From contig NZ_JARIDH010000022.1 in assembly GCF_029267215.1 (NCBI RefSeq), positions 124,001 through 188,000 on the forward strand: a DNA stretch of 64,000 nt, read 5' to 3'. Shown here one piece after another: positions 53,191 to 63,813 of this stretch. Position 1 is the stretch's first letter; each line of letters starts with the position of its first letter. Made by a program: the position numbers and the translations under genes. The notes beneath the pieces are model-generated. The model worked only from the letters and a program-made list of their open reading frames with translations, did not search any database and was not told where the DNA came from. This DNA comes from Clostridium sp. (GTDB lineage: Bacteria; Bacillota; Clostridia; Clostridiales; Clostridiaceae).

Positions 53191-56100
53191 TTATCTATTT
53201 ACTAAGGTTGAAAGAGTTACCTCATATTTTCCTTCTAAATCTTTATACACTACCGCTATACCACTAACGCCATTTTCAAAAAGCTTAGTATCTATTTCCA
53301 CATTTCCATCTTTTAAGGAATTTTCAACATTAACATTTGTTATGTTGGCAGTTGCTTCCCCTTTATTTTTTCTTATATTTATTTCACTTGGAAGAAGTTT
53401 TTCTCCATCTTTTCCTATAAAGCTTTCATTTATAATATACTTACCATTTATTTCTTGTGGTGATTCTATAACAACATATTGCTCTTTTATGCTAACATCT
53501 TTAAGTTTCTTTAAATCTTTTAACTTGGATATGTCCCTTATTTGGTTATTATTAAGATTTAAACTTTCTAGATTTATAGCATATTGTATTCCTTCTAAGT
53601 TACTTATTTCAGCCCATTCTGCTTGTAACTTTGTTAATTTATGCATATCTCCCACTGTTATTTCATCACTTTGAATATTTAATTCTGTTTTTATAGCCTG
53701 CTTTAAGTTAGCATCTTGTATTTTAACCACTTCTGTTAAATCAATAGCTTTCTCTAAACCATCAATAGCTTTTCTAACTTCTGAGGTTGTAGAATCTATT
53801 AAAGATTGTTCTGGATTTTTAGTTTCTAATATTTTATTAGCTTTCTCCATAACTTCTTGTAATTTAGCAAAACTTTCTTCAGTGTATAGTTTTACATCTA
53901 AGCCTTTCGCCTCTTCAACTACTTTTTCTAAATATGTGAAATCTTTAGGAGATACATATAATAACTTAGCATCTGCCCAGTCTCCATGGTCTCCTCCATT
54001 TCCATTTCCACCATCTTTAACTACTAATTTAAGTTTATCAACTCCAACTACTGGTACTAAAATATGCTTTCTTTTAGTGTTTGAATTCATAAGGCCACTA
54101 TCAAAAACTTTTTTCTCATCAACATAAACTTCAAAACTTATTGATGATACGTTTGAATGTCTCATTTCTCTATCTACACCAACATAGGCTTCAAAAAACT
54201 TATAATTTTCTTTTGATAAATCATAAACTATTGTTGAAGTTGAGTGTGTTCCAATACCCTTATCATATTTAACTTCTTCTCCATTTTCATCAAGTAAAGT
54301 TAAGGTATTATTTTCAACACTCTTATCTTTTCTCACACTTCCCCAACCTGAGTTAGCTGATTCCCAAGCTTTATCACTTATATAGTCATAAGCATTAGCA
54401 ACTGAAATTTTTCTATCTAGCGTTACTTTATTTCCATGAGAGTCAGTAACTTCATATGATACCACATAGTTACCTCCTCTTTTTGTGTTTACATTATTAT
54501 TTACAATTTGTACCTTGTTTAATATATCACCATCCTCTGGGTCATTGGCAACTATTCCTTTTAATGGATCAAAATCTTCTCCTATATTTAAAGCCACCTC
54601 TTCCCCAGTTAATACTGGCTTATCACTTGTATTATAAACTTTAGCATCAGCCCAGTCTGCATGGTCTGCGGCATTTCCATTACCACCATCTTTAGCAACT
54701 AATTTAAGTTCACTTGCTCCTGCAATTTTTACTAAAACATGTTTTCTCTCAGTATTTGATTTCATAAGTCCACTATCAAAAACTTTTTCTCCATCAACAT
54801 ATACTTCAAAAATCACAGATGATGCATTAGAATTTCTCATTTCTCTATCCACACCAACATAGGCTTCAAACATTCCATAATTTTTTCCTGCTAAATCATA
54901 AACTATTTCTGAATTTGCATGAGTTCCAAAGCCTTTATCATATTTAACTTCTTGTCCTTTTTCATCAAGTAAAGTTAAAGTATTTCCTTCAACACTCTTG
55001 TTTTTCTTTACTTCTCTCCATCCTGAAGTTGCTTTTTTCCATTCCATATCACTTAAGCTTTCAGTATTAGTTATTGTATATATTTTTCTTTCCTTAGTAA
55101 CAGTATTTCCATCTTTATCTGAAACTTCATATACTACAGTATATACTCCCCCTCTATTTTCTTTAAAGTCACTTGATTTTACTTTTATGCTTGATGTTAA
55201 ATCTCCATCTTCTGCATCCTTAGCAGTAACCCCATCTAATATATTAAATTTATCTTTAACATTAATTACTGCATTTTCAAGAGTTATAGTAGGTTTTGCA
55301 TTATTTGTAGTTAATTTAGGATTAACTATTACTCCGTGGTCTGAAGTTTTTCCATTTCCAGCATCATTAACTTTTATTACCAATTCTTTTACTCCTTTAA
55401 CAGGAATATTTATATACTTCATATTATCAGCATGCTTTAAAACCTCAGTATTTGCTAAAGTTTTACCATCAGCTATTATTTCAAATTTTATACTTGAATT
55501 ATTTTGGGCTTCTATTCCTCCATCAACTCCAAGTAAGACTTCAAAATTATCATACTCTTTACCTGATAAATCATAAGTTATTTTTCCATTTGCATGTATT
55601 CCAAAACCTTTTTCAAAATTTTTAATCTCTCCATTAACTCTACCTTTTATGTTTGTGTTTCTTCTTGGAGTTCCCCACTGTGTTTCTACATTTTTCCACT
55701 CTTCATCTGATAAATAGTCATATTCACTAACTACTTCAACCTCTAAAATCTTTTCTGTTGTCATACCTTTATCATTTGACGTGTACTTAACTTCATATAT
55801 ACCAGGCTTTTTAGTATCAACTTTTTCTTCAACCTTCACCTTAGAAGTTAAATCATCCCCTTTATATCCTAATACCTTAACATATTCTAAAGGATTAAAC
55901 TCTTCTCCTAATTTTAAAGTTATTTTCTTTTGTTGAAGGCTTATACTTGGTGCAAAGGAATTTATTGTAGCCTCTTTACCTTTTCCTAGGTTTATATCAT
56001 ATGGTATTACTTCGTATTTAGAGTTTTTATTCTTGCTTGTCTTTGTATCTACAAAAGAATTAGTTGATGTAAAGCCTATTACCTCACCATCTTTTAATAT

Positions 56101-59100
56101 TTCATATCCTAATAAATCAGATTTAACTTCATTATCCACATTAAAATTCAATTTAATTCCATTTTCAACTCTACTTAAGGAAAGTTCTAGGCTAGGATCC
56201 TTAGTAAATCCATTTCCTTTATAATCAACCTTGCTATCATTTAAATACCATATTTTCTTATCTGGCTTTTTATACTTGCTAGTTTCTTTTTTAGTTTCTT
56301 CATTAACTTCAAATCCATGTCTAGCAAAGTATTCACTTAAATCTTCCCCTATAACTTCTGATGAGAATTTAATTAAGTATTGCATTTTAACATTATTAGG
56401 ATTTTCCTTTCCTAAGTCAACATCTCTTTCTCTATATAATCTGTTTAATTTTCCCCAATAACCTGGTTTATACATTTCTAATTGCCAATACACAGCTAGG
56501 TTTTCAAAATATCCACCCTCTGTATATTTATTAGAATTCTCACTTATTACATTCTTATAAACCTCAGATTCATACGGTATTCTTTTATTTATCTTATTGT
56601 AATAAACAGACATATACATAGGTAACATATTGTTTGTAACCTCTCCATATACCCTTGCATTTATATCCATTTTATGTCCTATTTCATGAGTTAATCCCCA
56701 TGATGGCCCTCTATCTTCAAATGGAATTAAGTGGTTAGCCATTACATCTTTTTGTACTCCTATATGCCCAGTAGCTGCATACATATATCCAAAAGGTTGA
56801 GCTAATCTAACATTTTCTCTTATATACTTAGGGTCATTTTTTTCATTACTTCCATCTAAAGCATAATACTTAAATAATTCTTCCATGTGAGTATTGTAAG
56901 ATTTTATTGTGTCTAAAGGATTTACCCCTTTTTCTATATAAGTTTCATATGCTCCTGTTGCAGTCCCTGTCCAAACTATATGGTCACTTACAAACTCAAA
57001 AACATCTATTACTTCTCTATCTAAAACATTTGGATGTTTAGCTGCATCTTCATCTATTTTCTTTTTATATTCTATTAAGAAATTTTTAAATTCTTCCACA
57101 TTACTATCCTTTGTAACAAAAGGGAATTTGTGACCTGTGGCAAATCTTAAAACTGGAGCTTTGCTTTGCTCTTTGCTAGTATAAGGATTTACTATATACA
57201 CTGGTCCTCCCTTAGTTACATCATGCTTGTACCATTTATCCTTGCTTATCTCTGGAACAGTTATTACGTTTTTACCAGGCTTTAAGCTAACAGTTCTTAA
57301 CCAATTTCCAAAACTTCCTTCTTGCTGAGAAAATGCTAATTTTGGTAAAGGTTCATTTGAATCTGCATCCACATAAACAGTTATTGTTTCTCCTGGTTTT
57401 GCATATATTCCTGTTGGTTGATTATTGTTACCAAATCCAAATTTCAAGTTTTTACTAGCATGTGCTACCATGTCTCCATGTTGCTCAGCAGTTATAATCT
57501 TTACATTTTCCAACTCACCCTTAAGTATTTTATGTGCTAATTCAAACTTTTCTTCAAATAAAGTTTTTAAAGGATGATTACTCATTTCATCTTCTAAAAC
57601 TTTTAATTTTTCCTCTGTATTAAATTCTTCTGATAATTCATTCATCAATCCATTTTTGAATAATCCTTGAACCTTCTCTAGAGTTTTATCTTCTTTATAT
57701 AATCCAAACTCACTAGCACAAGCCCAATCTTCATATCCTTTTTTGAATACAAACTTAATTCTCTTAAATTCTGTTGTGTTAAATCTTATTTCTACTGAAT
57801 CTTGAGTTATATTAGCCTTTCCACTAGTTACTTTTTCAAACTTATCCCCCTTGCTTGTTCTTGAGGCATAAATATCAAAGGCTTCTGCAAACCCTCTATT
57901 TGAACCACGTGGAGCTGTATATACTACTCTATTTAGTGGAGTTAATTCATTTAACTCTATTACTACTTCATTTTTAAACTCTGAATTATTTTGCTTTCCT
58001 GAATGCCACTTTGTATTAAAATCTCCATCTATAGCTTTCTCTATAACCTCTGATGCATAGTGACCTCCATTGGTTTTGATTGATTTTATTTTGCTCTTAT
58101 CTAACTTATAAACAGCATCATAGCTTGAAAGTAACTCATTATTTGGATTTAAGAAACTAGATACCTTAGCATCAGTATATTGAACTTCTTTATTTTCAAC
58201 AATTAACTTAGCATTTTCTAAATCTTCCTTATAGTAATTATAACGAGGGTGTTTCTTAGCTTCTTCTTCTAATTTTTCTAACTTTTCTAAACTATTAAAT
58301 TCTTCAGATACATTGTCCATTTTATTATCTGTAAATAATCTTTCCATTTTATCACTTAATTCATCTTGTTTATAGAAAGCTAATTCTGATAAAGTTGCCC
58401 AGTTTTGATCTGAATTTTTAAATTTAAACTTTATTCTTTTAAACTTTGTTGGATTGAATTTTGCTTCAACTAAGCCTGAAACTTTGTTGTGCTCACCGGT
58501 TGCTATAAGATTAAATGTATCACCCTTAGATGTTTTTGAACCATATATTTCAAACTCTTTAGCAAATCCCTTATTATCAGATTTTCTTGCTCCATAAACA
58601 ACTCTATTTAATTCTATAGCCTCATTAAACTCTACTTCTACTTCGTTTGAAAAGTTATTAGTATTTGATTTATTAGTTTCCCAATAAGTATCTGCGTTTC
58701 CATCTATAGCATTTTCTATTATTTGCCCTCTATAGTTCCCTCCATTATTTTTAATACTCTTTATATTTTTATTATCCATTTTAAATAACTTTGAATACTC
58801 TTCATTAGAATAATCATTAAAAATTCTTGTAGTTGCCTTTGTAGCTTCCACTTTATTTTCATTTATTATTTCCCTCGCATCGTTTATGCTCTCTTTAAAA
58901 CAATTATAAAATGGATGCTCTTTAACTTCATTTTCTAGTTCATTTAATTTCTCTAAGCTATTAAACTCATCAGCTACCTGACTCATAGTTTCATCTTTAA
59001 ATAATCTATCCATCTTATCTAATAGCTTATCTTCTTTATAAAACCAAAACTCTGATGCACTTGCCCAACTTTGATTAGCTGCTTTAAATACAAACTTGAT

Positions 59101-59649
59101 TTTCTTAGCTTCTATTTTGTCAAACTTAAACTCCATAAGGTTTCCTGATACCTTACTTTCTCCCTGAGAAACTAATTCAAAATCACTATCATTATCAGTT
59201 TTAGAAGCATATATCTCAAACTGAGTTGGATACCCTTTTCCCTTTGCCCCATCTTGTCTTGTTGCATAGGCTATTCTATTTATTGACTCTAAATTATTAA
59301 ATTCTACTACAACCTCATTTGTAAAATTAGAACTATTTTGTTTTCCTGTTTCCCAATGAGTAGCTAAATCCCCATCTATAGCCTTATCTATAGAACTTGA
59401 TGCATATTGACCCCCATTATTTTTTATTGAAAGAATTTCACTTCTTTGCACCTTATATTTCTCATTATATTTATCAAAATTTTCATAATTATTTAAATCA
59501 AATTTATTTATAGATGCTTTATTTACTACACTTTTCTCTATAGCAGTTATTTTTTTCTTCATAACTTCACTAGCATAAACATTTAAAACTGGACTTGCAT
59601 TTGACATTACCATTGATGCAATAAGAATTTTTGATATTTTTTTCTTCAT
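53191..59649 (-). CDS. Secreted M60 (zinc) mucin peptidase with F5/8C, NPCBM and LRR modules
   Basis: 2152 residues. Signal peptide 1-26 (ends VLNVYA). Three F5/8 type C carbohydrate-binding modules at ~60-205, ~285-427 and ~505-652, each followed by a helical linker. M60 catalytic domain ~715-1110 with HEIGH at 988-992 and Glu1003 (the HExxHx10E zinc site of M60). Then Ig-like and NPCBM pairs repeated three times (DLSGKEYDNFEVLLGVDGG; DLAGKNYGMFEAYVGVDRE; DLSKENYKFFEAYVGVDRE), a FIVAR region and a C-terminal LRR block (INLESLNLNNNQIRDISKLK). No TM or sortase signal, so secreted. It cleaves glycosylated mucins, as described for C. perfringens Zmp proteins. A c-di-GMP riboswitch lies in its leader. 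Confidence 0.95.
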   Translation of the reverse strand: MKKKISKILIASMVMSNASPVLNVYASEVMKKKITAIEKSVVNKASINKFDLNNYENFDKYNEKYKVQRSEILSIKNNGGQYASSSIDKAIDGDLATHWETGKQNSSNFTNEVVVEFNNLESINRIAYATRQDGAKGKGYPTQFEIYASKTDNDSDFELVSQGESKVSGNLMEFKFDKIEAKKIKFVFKAANQSWASASEFWFYKEDKLLDKMDRLFKDETMSQVADEFNSLEKLNELENEVKEHPFYNCFKESINDAREIINENKVEATKATTRIFNDYSNEEYSKLFKMDNKNIKSIKNNGGNYRGQIIENAIDGNADTYWETNKSNTNNFSNEVEVEFNEAIELNRVVYGARKSDNKGFAKEFEIYGSKTSKGDTFNLIATGEHNKVSGLVEAKFNPTKFKRIKFKFKNSDQNWATLSELAFYKQDELSDKMERLFTDNKMDNVSEEFNSLEKLEKLEEEAKKHPRYNYYKEDLENAKLIVENKEVQYTDAKVSSFLNPNNELLSSYDAVYKLDKSKIKSIKTNGGHYASEVIEKAIDGDFNTKWHSGKQNNSEFKNEVVIELNELTPLNRVVYTAPRGSNRGFAEAFDIYASRTSKGDKFEKVTSGKANITQDSVEIRFNTTEFKRIKFVFKKGYEDWACASEFGLYKEDKTLEKVQGLFKNGLMNELSEEFNTEEKLKVLEDEMSNHPLKTLFEEKFELAHKILKGELENVKIITAEQHGDMVAHASKNLKFGFGNNNQPTGIYAKPGETITVYVDADSNEPLPKLAFSQQEGSFGNWLRTVSLKPGKNVITVPEISKDKWYKHDVTKGGPVYIVNPYTSKEQSKAPVLRFATGHKFPFVTKDSNVEEFKNFLIEYKKKIDEDAAKHPNVLDREVIDVFEFVSDHIVWTGTATGAYETYIEKGVNPLDTIKSYNTHMEELFKYYALDGSNEKNDPKYIRENVRLAQPFGYMYAATGHIGVQKDVMANHLIPFEDRGPSWGLTHEIGHKMDINARVYGEVTNNMLPMYMSVYYNKINKRIPYESEVYKNVISENSNKYTEGGYFENLAVYWQLEMYKPGYWGKLNRLYRERDVDLGKENPNNVKMQYLIKFSSEVIGEDLSEYFARHGFEVNEETKKETSKYKKPDKKIWYLNDSKVDYKGNGFTKDPSLELSLSRVENGIKLNFNVDNEVKSDLLGYEILKDGEVIGFTSTNSFVDTKTSKNKNSKYEVIPYDINLGKGKEATINSFAPSISLQQKKITLKLGEEFNPLEYVKVLGYKGDDLTSKVKVEEKVDTKKPGIYEVKYTSNDKGMTTEKILEVEVVSEYDYLSDEEWKNVETQWGTPRRNTNIKGRVNGEIKNFEKGFGIHANGKITYDLSGKEYDNFEVLLGVDGGIEAQNNSSIKFEIIADGKTLANTEVLKHADNMKYINIPVKGVKELVIKVNDAGNGKTSDHGVIVNPKLTTNNAKPTITLENAVINVKDKFNILDGVTAKDAEDGDLTSSIKVKSSDFKENRGGVYTVVYEVSDKDGNTVTKERKIYTITNTESLSDMEWKKATSGWREVKKNKSVEGNTLTLLDEKGQEVKYDKGFGTHANSEIVYDLAGKNYGMFEAYVGVDREMRNSNASSVIFEVYVDGEKVFDSGLMKSNTERKHVLVKIAGASELKLVAKDGGNGNAADHADWADAKVYNTSDKPVLTGEEVALNIGEDFDPLKGIVANDPEDGDILNKVQIVNNNVNTKRGGNYVVSYEVTDSHGNKVTLDRKISVANAYDYISDKAWESANSGWGSVRKDKSVENNTLTLLDENGEEVKYDKGIGTHSTSTIVYDLSKENYKFFEAYVGVDREMRHSNVSSISFEVYVDEKKVFDSGLMNSNTKRKHILVPVVGVDKLKLVVKDGGNGNGGDHGDWADAKLLYVSPKDFTYLEKVVEEAKGLDVKLYTEESFAKLQEVMEKANKILETKNPEQSLIDSTTSEVRKAIDGLEKAIDLTEVVKIQDANLKQAIKTELNIQSDEITVGDMHKLTKLQAEWAEISNLEGIQYAINLESLNLNNNQIRDISKLKDLKKLKDVSIKEQYVVIESPQEINGKYIINESFIGKDGEKLLPSEINIRKNKGEATANITNVNVENSLKDGNVEIDTKLFENGVSGIAVVYKDLEGKYEVTLSTLVNR

Positions 59650-59903
59650 ACTATATGTCCCCCTATTTTATAAAACTAACTACTTTTATATGTAAATTTT
59701 CACTATTTAATATTCTTTATAAAAATTTTTCATTATCTTTAAATTGTTCTATCAAAACTTTAATTCTACATTTAACATACGTTATAAAAATTTCTCTGTT
59801 TTAAACTGTTATTGATTTTAGTTAAATTTCAAGAAATAAAGTCAATATATATTAAAAAAATTTTTAAATTATATCTATAAATTTAACCAATTAAAAAATC
59901 AAA

Positions 59904-59943
59904 TAAAAAAACTACCCTTTAAATTGTTAGTTAAAGGATAGTT
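59904..59943 (-). terminator. Riboswitch expression-platform terminator of the M60 gene
   Basis: On the minus strand AACTATCCTTTAA (59943-59931), 8-nt loop, TTAAAGGGTAGTT (59922-59910), then TTTTTTATTTG. It lies about 90 nt after the c-di-GMP aptamer and 255 nt before the M60 start codon, with no gene between, so it can only act on the M60 leader. Confidence 0.85.
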
Positions 59944-60029
59944 ACCTAAAATAAATGTATAAAAATAAAGCCAATACAAAAATATACATGCTTAAATAAA
60001 ATATACATTTATAAATTAACAAAGAATAT

Positions 60030-60118
60030 AAATTCTTCGGCAACTGGCTAGCATAGTTATATAAAACCTTAGCCCCTTTAGCTTTGCGTCTCTAGATTTC
60101 CCTAGATTTGCTATTTTT
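60030..60118 (-). ncRNA. c-di-GMP-I (GEMM) riboswitch upstream of the M60 peptidase
   Basis: Minus-strand landmarks: GCAAATCTAGGGAAATCTAG near 60112-60092, the core GACGCAAAGCTAAAGG (60092-60077), GGCTAAGG, then TATGCTAGCCAGTTGCCGAA (60055-60036). ACGCAAAGC and CTAGCCAGTTGCCGAA are the diagnostic GEMM-I elements binding cyclic di-GMP. With the terminator downstream it should control entry into the 2152-residue peptidase gene. Whether ligand turns the gene on or off cannot be read by eye. Confidence 0.9.
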
Positions 60119-60293
60119 TTATCACTTATATAATACAAAATTAAAATAAATTTTTCAATGTATAAATTTATAACAAATTATGCATTTTTTCTAAATTCAA
60201 CTTATTTATTATGTTTTTTTACAAATTATTAATTTTTACTTACTGAAAAAGATTCTAAAGTTTTAAAGTTTTAAAAGGATAAATGAAAAATTA

Positions 60294-60340
60294 AATAAAA
60301 AAGTCATTGTTGACTTTAACTTAATAATCAACAATGACTT
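60294..60340 (-). terminator. Terminator of the Ca2+-ATPase gene
   Basis: On the minus strand AAGTCATTGTTGA (60340-60328) pairs perfectly with TCAACAATGACTT (60313-60301), then TTTTTATTT. It starts 9 nt after the ATPase stop. It also isolates the riboswitch leader from that gene. Confidence 0.9.
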
Positions 60341-60348
60341 AATTTTAC

Positions 60349-62973
60349 TTACCTATTTTTTGAAGTATTCATAATTACTTTTCTTATCATATCAAATGGA
60401 ATTATTGTAAATGCAAATAATATAACAACAATCCAATTTTGACCTGTTATTGGTGTACAACTAAATACCTCTCCACCAAAATAAGTTAATATTACTTGTA
60501 CTAATACAATTAAAAACATAACCTTTATAAAATCTTTATTCTCATTTATATGTTCAAATAGATTTAATCCTTCACTTCTTACATTAAATCCATTAAATAC
60601 AGCAGCTAATACAAACATTGAAAAATATCCTGTTAAATGTCTAGCTTCACTTGAGAACATATTAGTTACAAATGGTAATTTTAAGAAAGTAAAACTTATT
60701 ATTGTCACCCATAATCCTGCAAATAATACTTGTTCTAGCATTTTCTTTGAAACTATACTTTGAGTTCTTAATTTAGGCTTTTCTTCCATATATTTTCTTA
60801 AAGCTGGCTCTGATCCTAAAGCTAAAGCACCTAAACCATCCATTATTAAATTAATCCATAATATATTAGTTATACTAAGTGGTTGTTCTATTCCAACAAA
60901 AGGTGCTATGGCACTTACTGCCACTGCTGCCACATTTATAGTCAATTGAAACTTTATGAATTTTAATATATTATTATATATTGTTCTTCCATATAAAATA
61001 GCATTTTCTATTGATTTAAAATTATCATCTAATATAACTATATCTCCAACTTCCTTGGCAACATCTGTACCTGATCCCATTGCAAAGCCAACATCTGCTC
61101 TTTTTAAGGCAGGAGCATCATTAACCCCATCACCAGTCATACCACAAACAAGGTTTAATTCTTGAACTAATCTTACCATTCTAGATTTATCTGTAGGTAA
61201 CGCCCTAGCTATAACTCTTAAATTAGGTAAAATATCTTTAACTTCATCATCAGACATCATATTTAATTCATCAGATGTTAATGCTATTTCATTTGAATTT
61301 TCTATAAGCCCACAATCCTTTGCAATGGCAACTGCTGTTTCTTTTCTATCACCAGTTATCATTACAACCTGAATTCCTGCATTTCTAACTTCTTTTATAG
61401 CTTGTTTTGCTTCTATTCTAACGTCATCCCTAATACCAACAAAACCAACTATAATAAGATCCTCTGGTAATATATCTTCAACAAGTTCACTTTCACTATA
61501 AGCAAAGGATAAAACTCTCATAGCTTTGTCAGCTAGCTCGTCTATTTTTTTATTAATCTCATCTTTGTTTATAGGTAAGACTTTTCCTTCACTATTTATA
61601 TATTTTGTAGCCTTTGCTAATAACCTCTCTGGAGCTCCCTTATACACAGTTTTTCCATCTAATTGAGCTGCAGAATACTTATTAGCTGAATTAAATTGCT
61701 GATCTTTTAAAACTTTTATATCTTTATATTTATCCTCAGTCTCTTTAGTTAAAAAGTTTAATAGGGCTTTATCCGTAGCATTTCCTCCTATAACTTTTCC
61801 TTCTCCATCAAACATAGCAGCTGTATTTTTTCCTATACAATAAGCCATAAGTTCATTTATAAAGATACTTTCTTTATAACTATCTTTAATATCACCATCA
61901 AAAAATTCAACAACTTCTAGTTGACCTTTTGTTATAGTTCCAGTTTTATCACTAAATAAAATATTAAGTGAACCTGCTGTTTCTATTCCAATAGGTTTTC
62001 TTACTAAAACATTGTTTTGAAGCATTTTAGATGTATTTCTCATAAGAACTATAGCAATCATTAAAGGAAGTCCCTCAGGCACTGCCATTACTATAATTAC
62101 TACAGCAACCATTATTGTTTCTAATATTTCCTTAAATATTTCAACAAAACCTAGTTGCATATAAGCTCCAATACTACCTGCGTCTATTACATGCTTACTC
62201 ATTAAAACAATAGCTATTACTACAGATCCAATATATCCAAATTTAGAAATCTTGTCTGCTAAGTCTGTAAGCTTTATTTTTAATGGGCTCTCTACAGAAT
62301 CATCTGCCATATCTTTTGCCATTTCACCCATCACAGTTTCCATACCTACTCTTCTAACAAGCATAACTCCTGACCCATGCACAGTTACAGTTCCTTTAAA
62401 TAAAGAAGTTTCATCTACAAATATATCTCCAGTCAATGTGGCTGCTGCCTCATGATAACTTTCATTATTAAAATCAATCTTAGAAGCATATTTTTTGCAT
62501 TCCTCTGACTCACCATTTAATATAGAGTTGTCTACACTTATTGATCCATCTATCAATACACCATCTGCTGGAATTTTATCTCCTAATTGAAGAATTACAT
62601 AGTCACCAACAACTACATCATCAACATTAATTTCTATAGCTTTTCCATCTCTATATACTTTACACGTTTCCTTCTCTGCTCCATTTTTAAGCTTTCTATA
62701 CTCATTATCTGAAGCAACCTCTGTTTTTGCTGATATTGTTGTAACAAGAATTATAGATATTACTATACCTACAATTTCTCCCCACTCTGCATAATGAAAT
62801 ACTGCCATTATACCTAATATACAAGCTATTGCTAAAAGTAACTTTATCATAGGGTCTCCAAAAGCTTCTTTAAACTTATCTAAAAAAGTTTCTGGTGGTG
62901 CTTCGTCTATTATATTGGCACCATATTTTTTCCTATTCTCTTCCACCTGCTTCTTATTAAGACCTTTAAACAT
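60349..62973 (-). CDS. Cation-transporting P-type ATPase, calcium type
   Basis: An 874-residue P2-type ATPase. Actuator motif NGESEE (~153-158, variant of TGES), phosphorylation site SDKTGTITKG (the Asp is phosphorylated), TGDRKETAVAIAKDCGL and the hinge MTGDGVNDAPALKRADVGFA. The M4 motif PEGLPLMIAIVL and M6 NLIMDGLGALALGSEP are typical of Ca2+ pumps (PMCA/SERCA-like). It exports Ca2+ from the cytoplasm. AAAGGAGACATT precedes ATG. It is followed by its own terminator and preceded by TerD genes, a calcium-binding family. Confidence 0.95.
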   Translation of the reverse strand: MFKGLNKKQVEENRKKYGANIIDEAPPETFLDKFKEAFGDPMIKLLLAIACILGIMAVFHYAEWGEIVGIVISIILVTTISAKTEVASDNEYRKLKNGAEKETCKVYRDGKAIEINVDDVVVGDYVILQLGDKIPADGVLIDGSISVDNSILNGESEECKKYASKIDFNNESYHEAAATLTGDIFVDETSLFKGTVTVHGSGVMLVRRVGMETVMGEMAKDMADDSVESPLKIKLTDLADKISKFGYIGSVVIAIVLMSKHVIDAGSIGAYMQLGFVEIFKEILETIMVAVVIIVMAVPEGLPLMIAIVLMRNTSKMLQNNVLVRKPIGIETAGSLNILFSDKTGTITKGQLEVVEFFDGDIKDSYKESIFINELMAYCIGKNTAAMFDGEGKVIGGNATDKALLNFLTKETEDKYKDIKVLKDQQFNSANKYSAAQLDGKTVYKGAPERLLAKATKYINSEGKVLPINKDEINKKIDELADKAMRVLSFAYSESELVEDILPEDLIIVGFVGIRDDVRIEAKQAIKEVRNAGIQVVMITGDRKETAVAIAKDCGLIENSNEIALTSDELNMMSDDEVKDILPNLRVIARALPTDKSRMVRLVQELNLVCGMTGDGVNDAPALKRADVGFAMGSGTDVAKEVGDIVILDDNFKSIENAILYGRTIYNNILKFIKFQLTINVAAVAVSAIAPFVGIEQPLSITNILWINLIMDGLGALALGSEPALRKYMEEKPKLRTQSIVSKKMLEQVLFAGLWVTIISFTFLKLPFVTNMFSSEARHLTGYFSMFVLAAVFNGFNVRSEGLNLFEHINENKDFIKVMFLIVLVQVILTYFGGEVFSCTPITGQNWIVVILFAFTIIPFDMIRKVIMNTSKNR

Positions 62974-63178
62974 ATAATGTCTCCTTTAATTAAATATTTA
63001 ATCTTTAACATCAATCCTTAAATTCTATTTTATACTCAATATAAAATAGAAAAATATACATGTAAAACAATAATATTTTACATGTATTTTAATAATAATC
63101 TATGTTTTAAATAACCTTCAACTTAAAACAGAACTTAATAATATACTTATTTAATAACATTTCTTTAAGCTATTAAAA

Positions 63179-63802
63179 TTATTGATATAATGCTAATACA
63201 CCATTTAAATCTGCTATTTTACCTTCTCCAACAGCTTTAAATTGCCATTCTCCTGCCTCTCTATATAATTCAGCAAATATAACTGATGTAGCAGTAGAAC
63301 CATCTTCTTTTAAATTAAATCTACATAACTCTTTTTCATTGTTGTCTGCATCTAAAAGTCTTACATAAGAATTATTAACCATTCCAAATGTCTGTCTTTT
63401 AGCTTGGGCATTGTGTATAGTTACTACAAAAACTATTTTATGTATATTGCTATTTATTGAATCTAATGAAATAGTTATTCTTTCATCATCACCCTCACCA
63501 GCGCCTGTTCTATTATCACCAGATAAAGCAATACCTTGCCCTTGTTTATTGTTAAAGAATATTACATTTTCAACAGTATTAAATTTATTGTTAGCATCTA
63601 ATAAAAAAGCTGCTATATCTAAATCAAAATCCATCCCATTATTTGCAACATCCCATCCTGCGCCTAATATAACATTTTTAAGTCCTGGATTTCTTTTAGT
63701 TAAATCTAATATATCATTTTTTTGAAGATTTAATATCATATTAGATGAATTTGTATTATTGTTGTTTAATGAACCAAAATCTGCTCCTAAATTTATAGCC
63801 AT
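63179..63802 (-). CDS. TerD-family protein (tellurium resistance / stress)
   Basis: A 207-residue TerD-domain protein. The calcium-binding segment DFDLDIAAFLLDANNK (~58-73) and GDNRTGAGEGDDERITISLD (~93-112) are family hallmarks. N-terminal MAINLGADFGSLNNNNTNSS is Asn-rich, followed by LQKNDILDLTKRNPGL. TerD proteins bind Ca2+ and take part in membrane stress, phage inhibition and tellurite resistance. TAGGAGGGATTTAA precedes ATG and overlaps the stop of a further TerD gene, so the two are co-transcribed. A neighbouring Ca2+ pump fits calcium-linked function. Confidence 0.94.
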   Translation of the reverse strand: MAINLGADFGSLNNNNTNSSNMILNLQKNDILDLTKRNPGLKNVILGAGWDVANNGMDFDLDIAAFLLDANNKFNTVENVIFFNNKQGQGIALSGDNRTGAGEGDDERITISLDSINSNIHKIVFVVTIHNAQAKRQTFGMVNNSYVRLLDADNNEKELCRFNLKEDGSTATSVIFAELYREAGEWQFKAVGEGKIADLNGVLALYQ

Positions 63803-63813
63803 TTAAATCCCTC

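Noticed and set aside
53180-59640. Plus-strand ORFs of 60-190 codons inside the M60 gene region
   Set aside because: All lie opposite a continuous 2152-codon gene, lack SDs, and have shadow-type composition.
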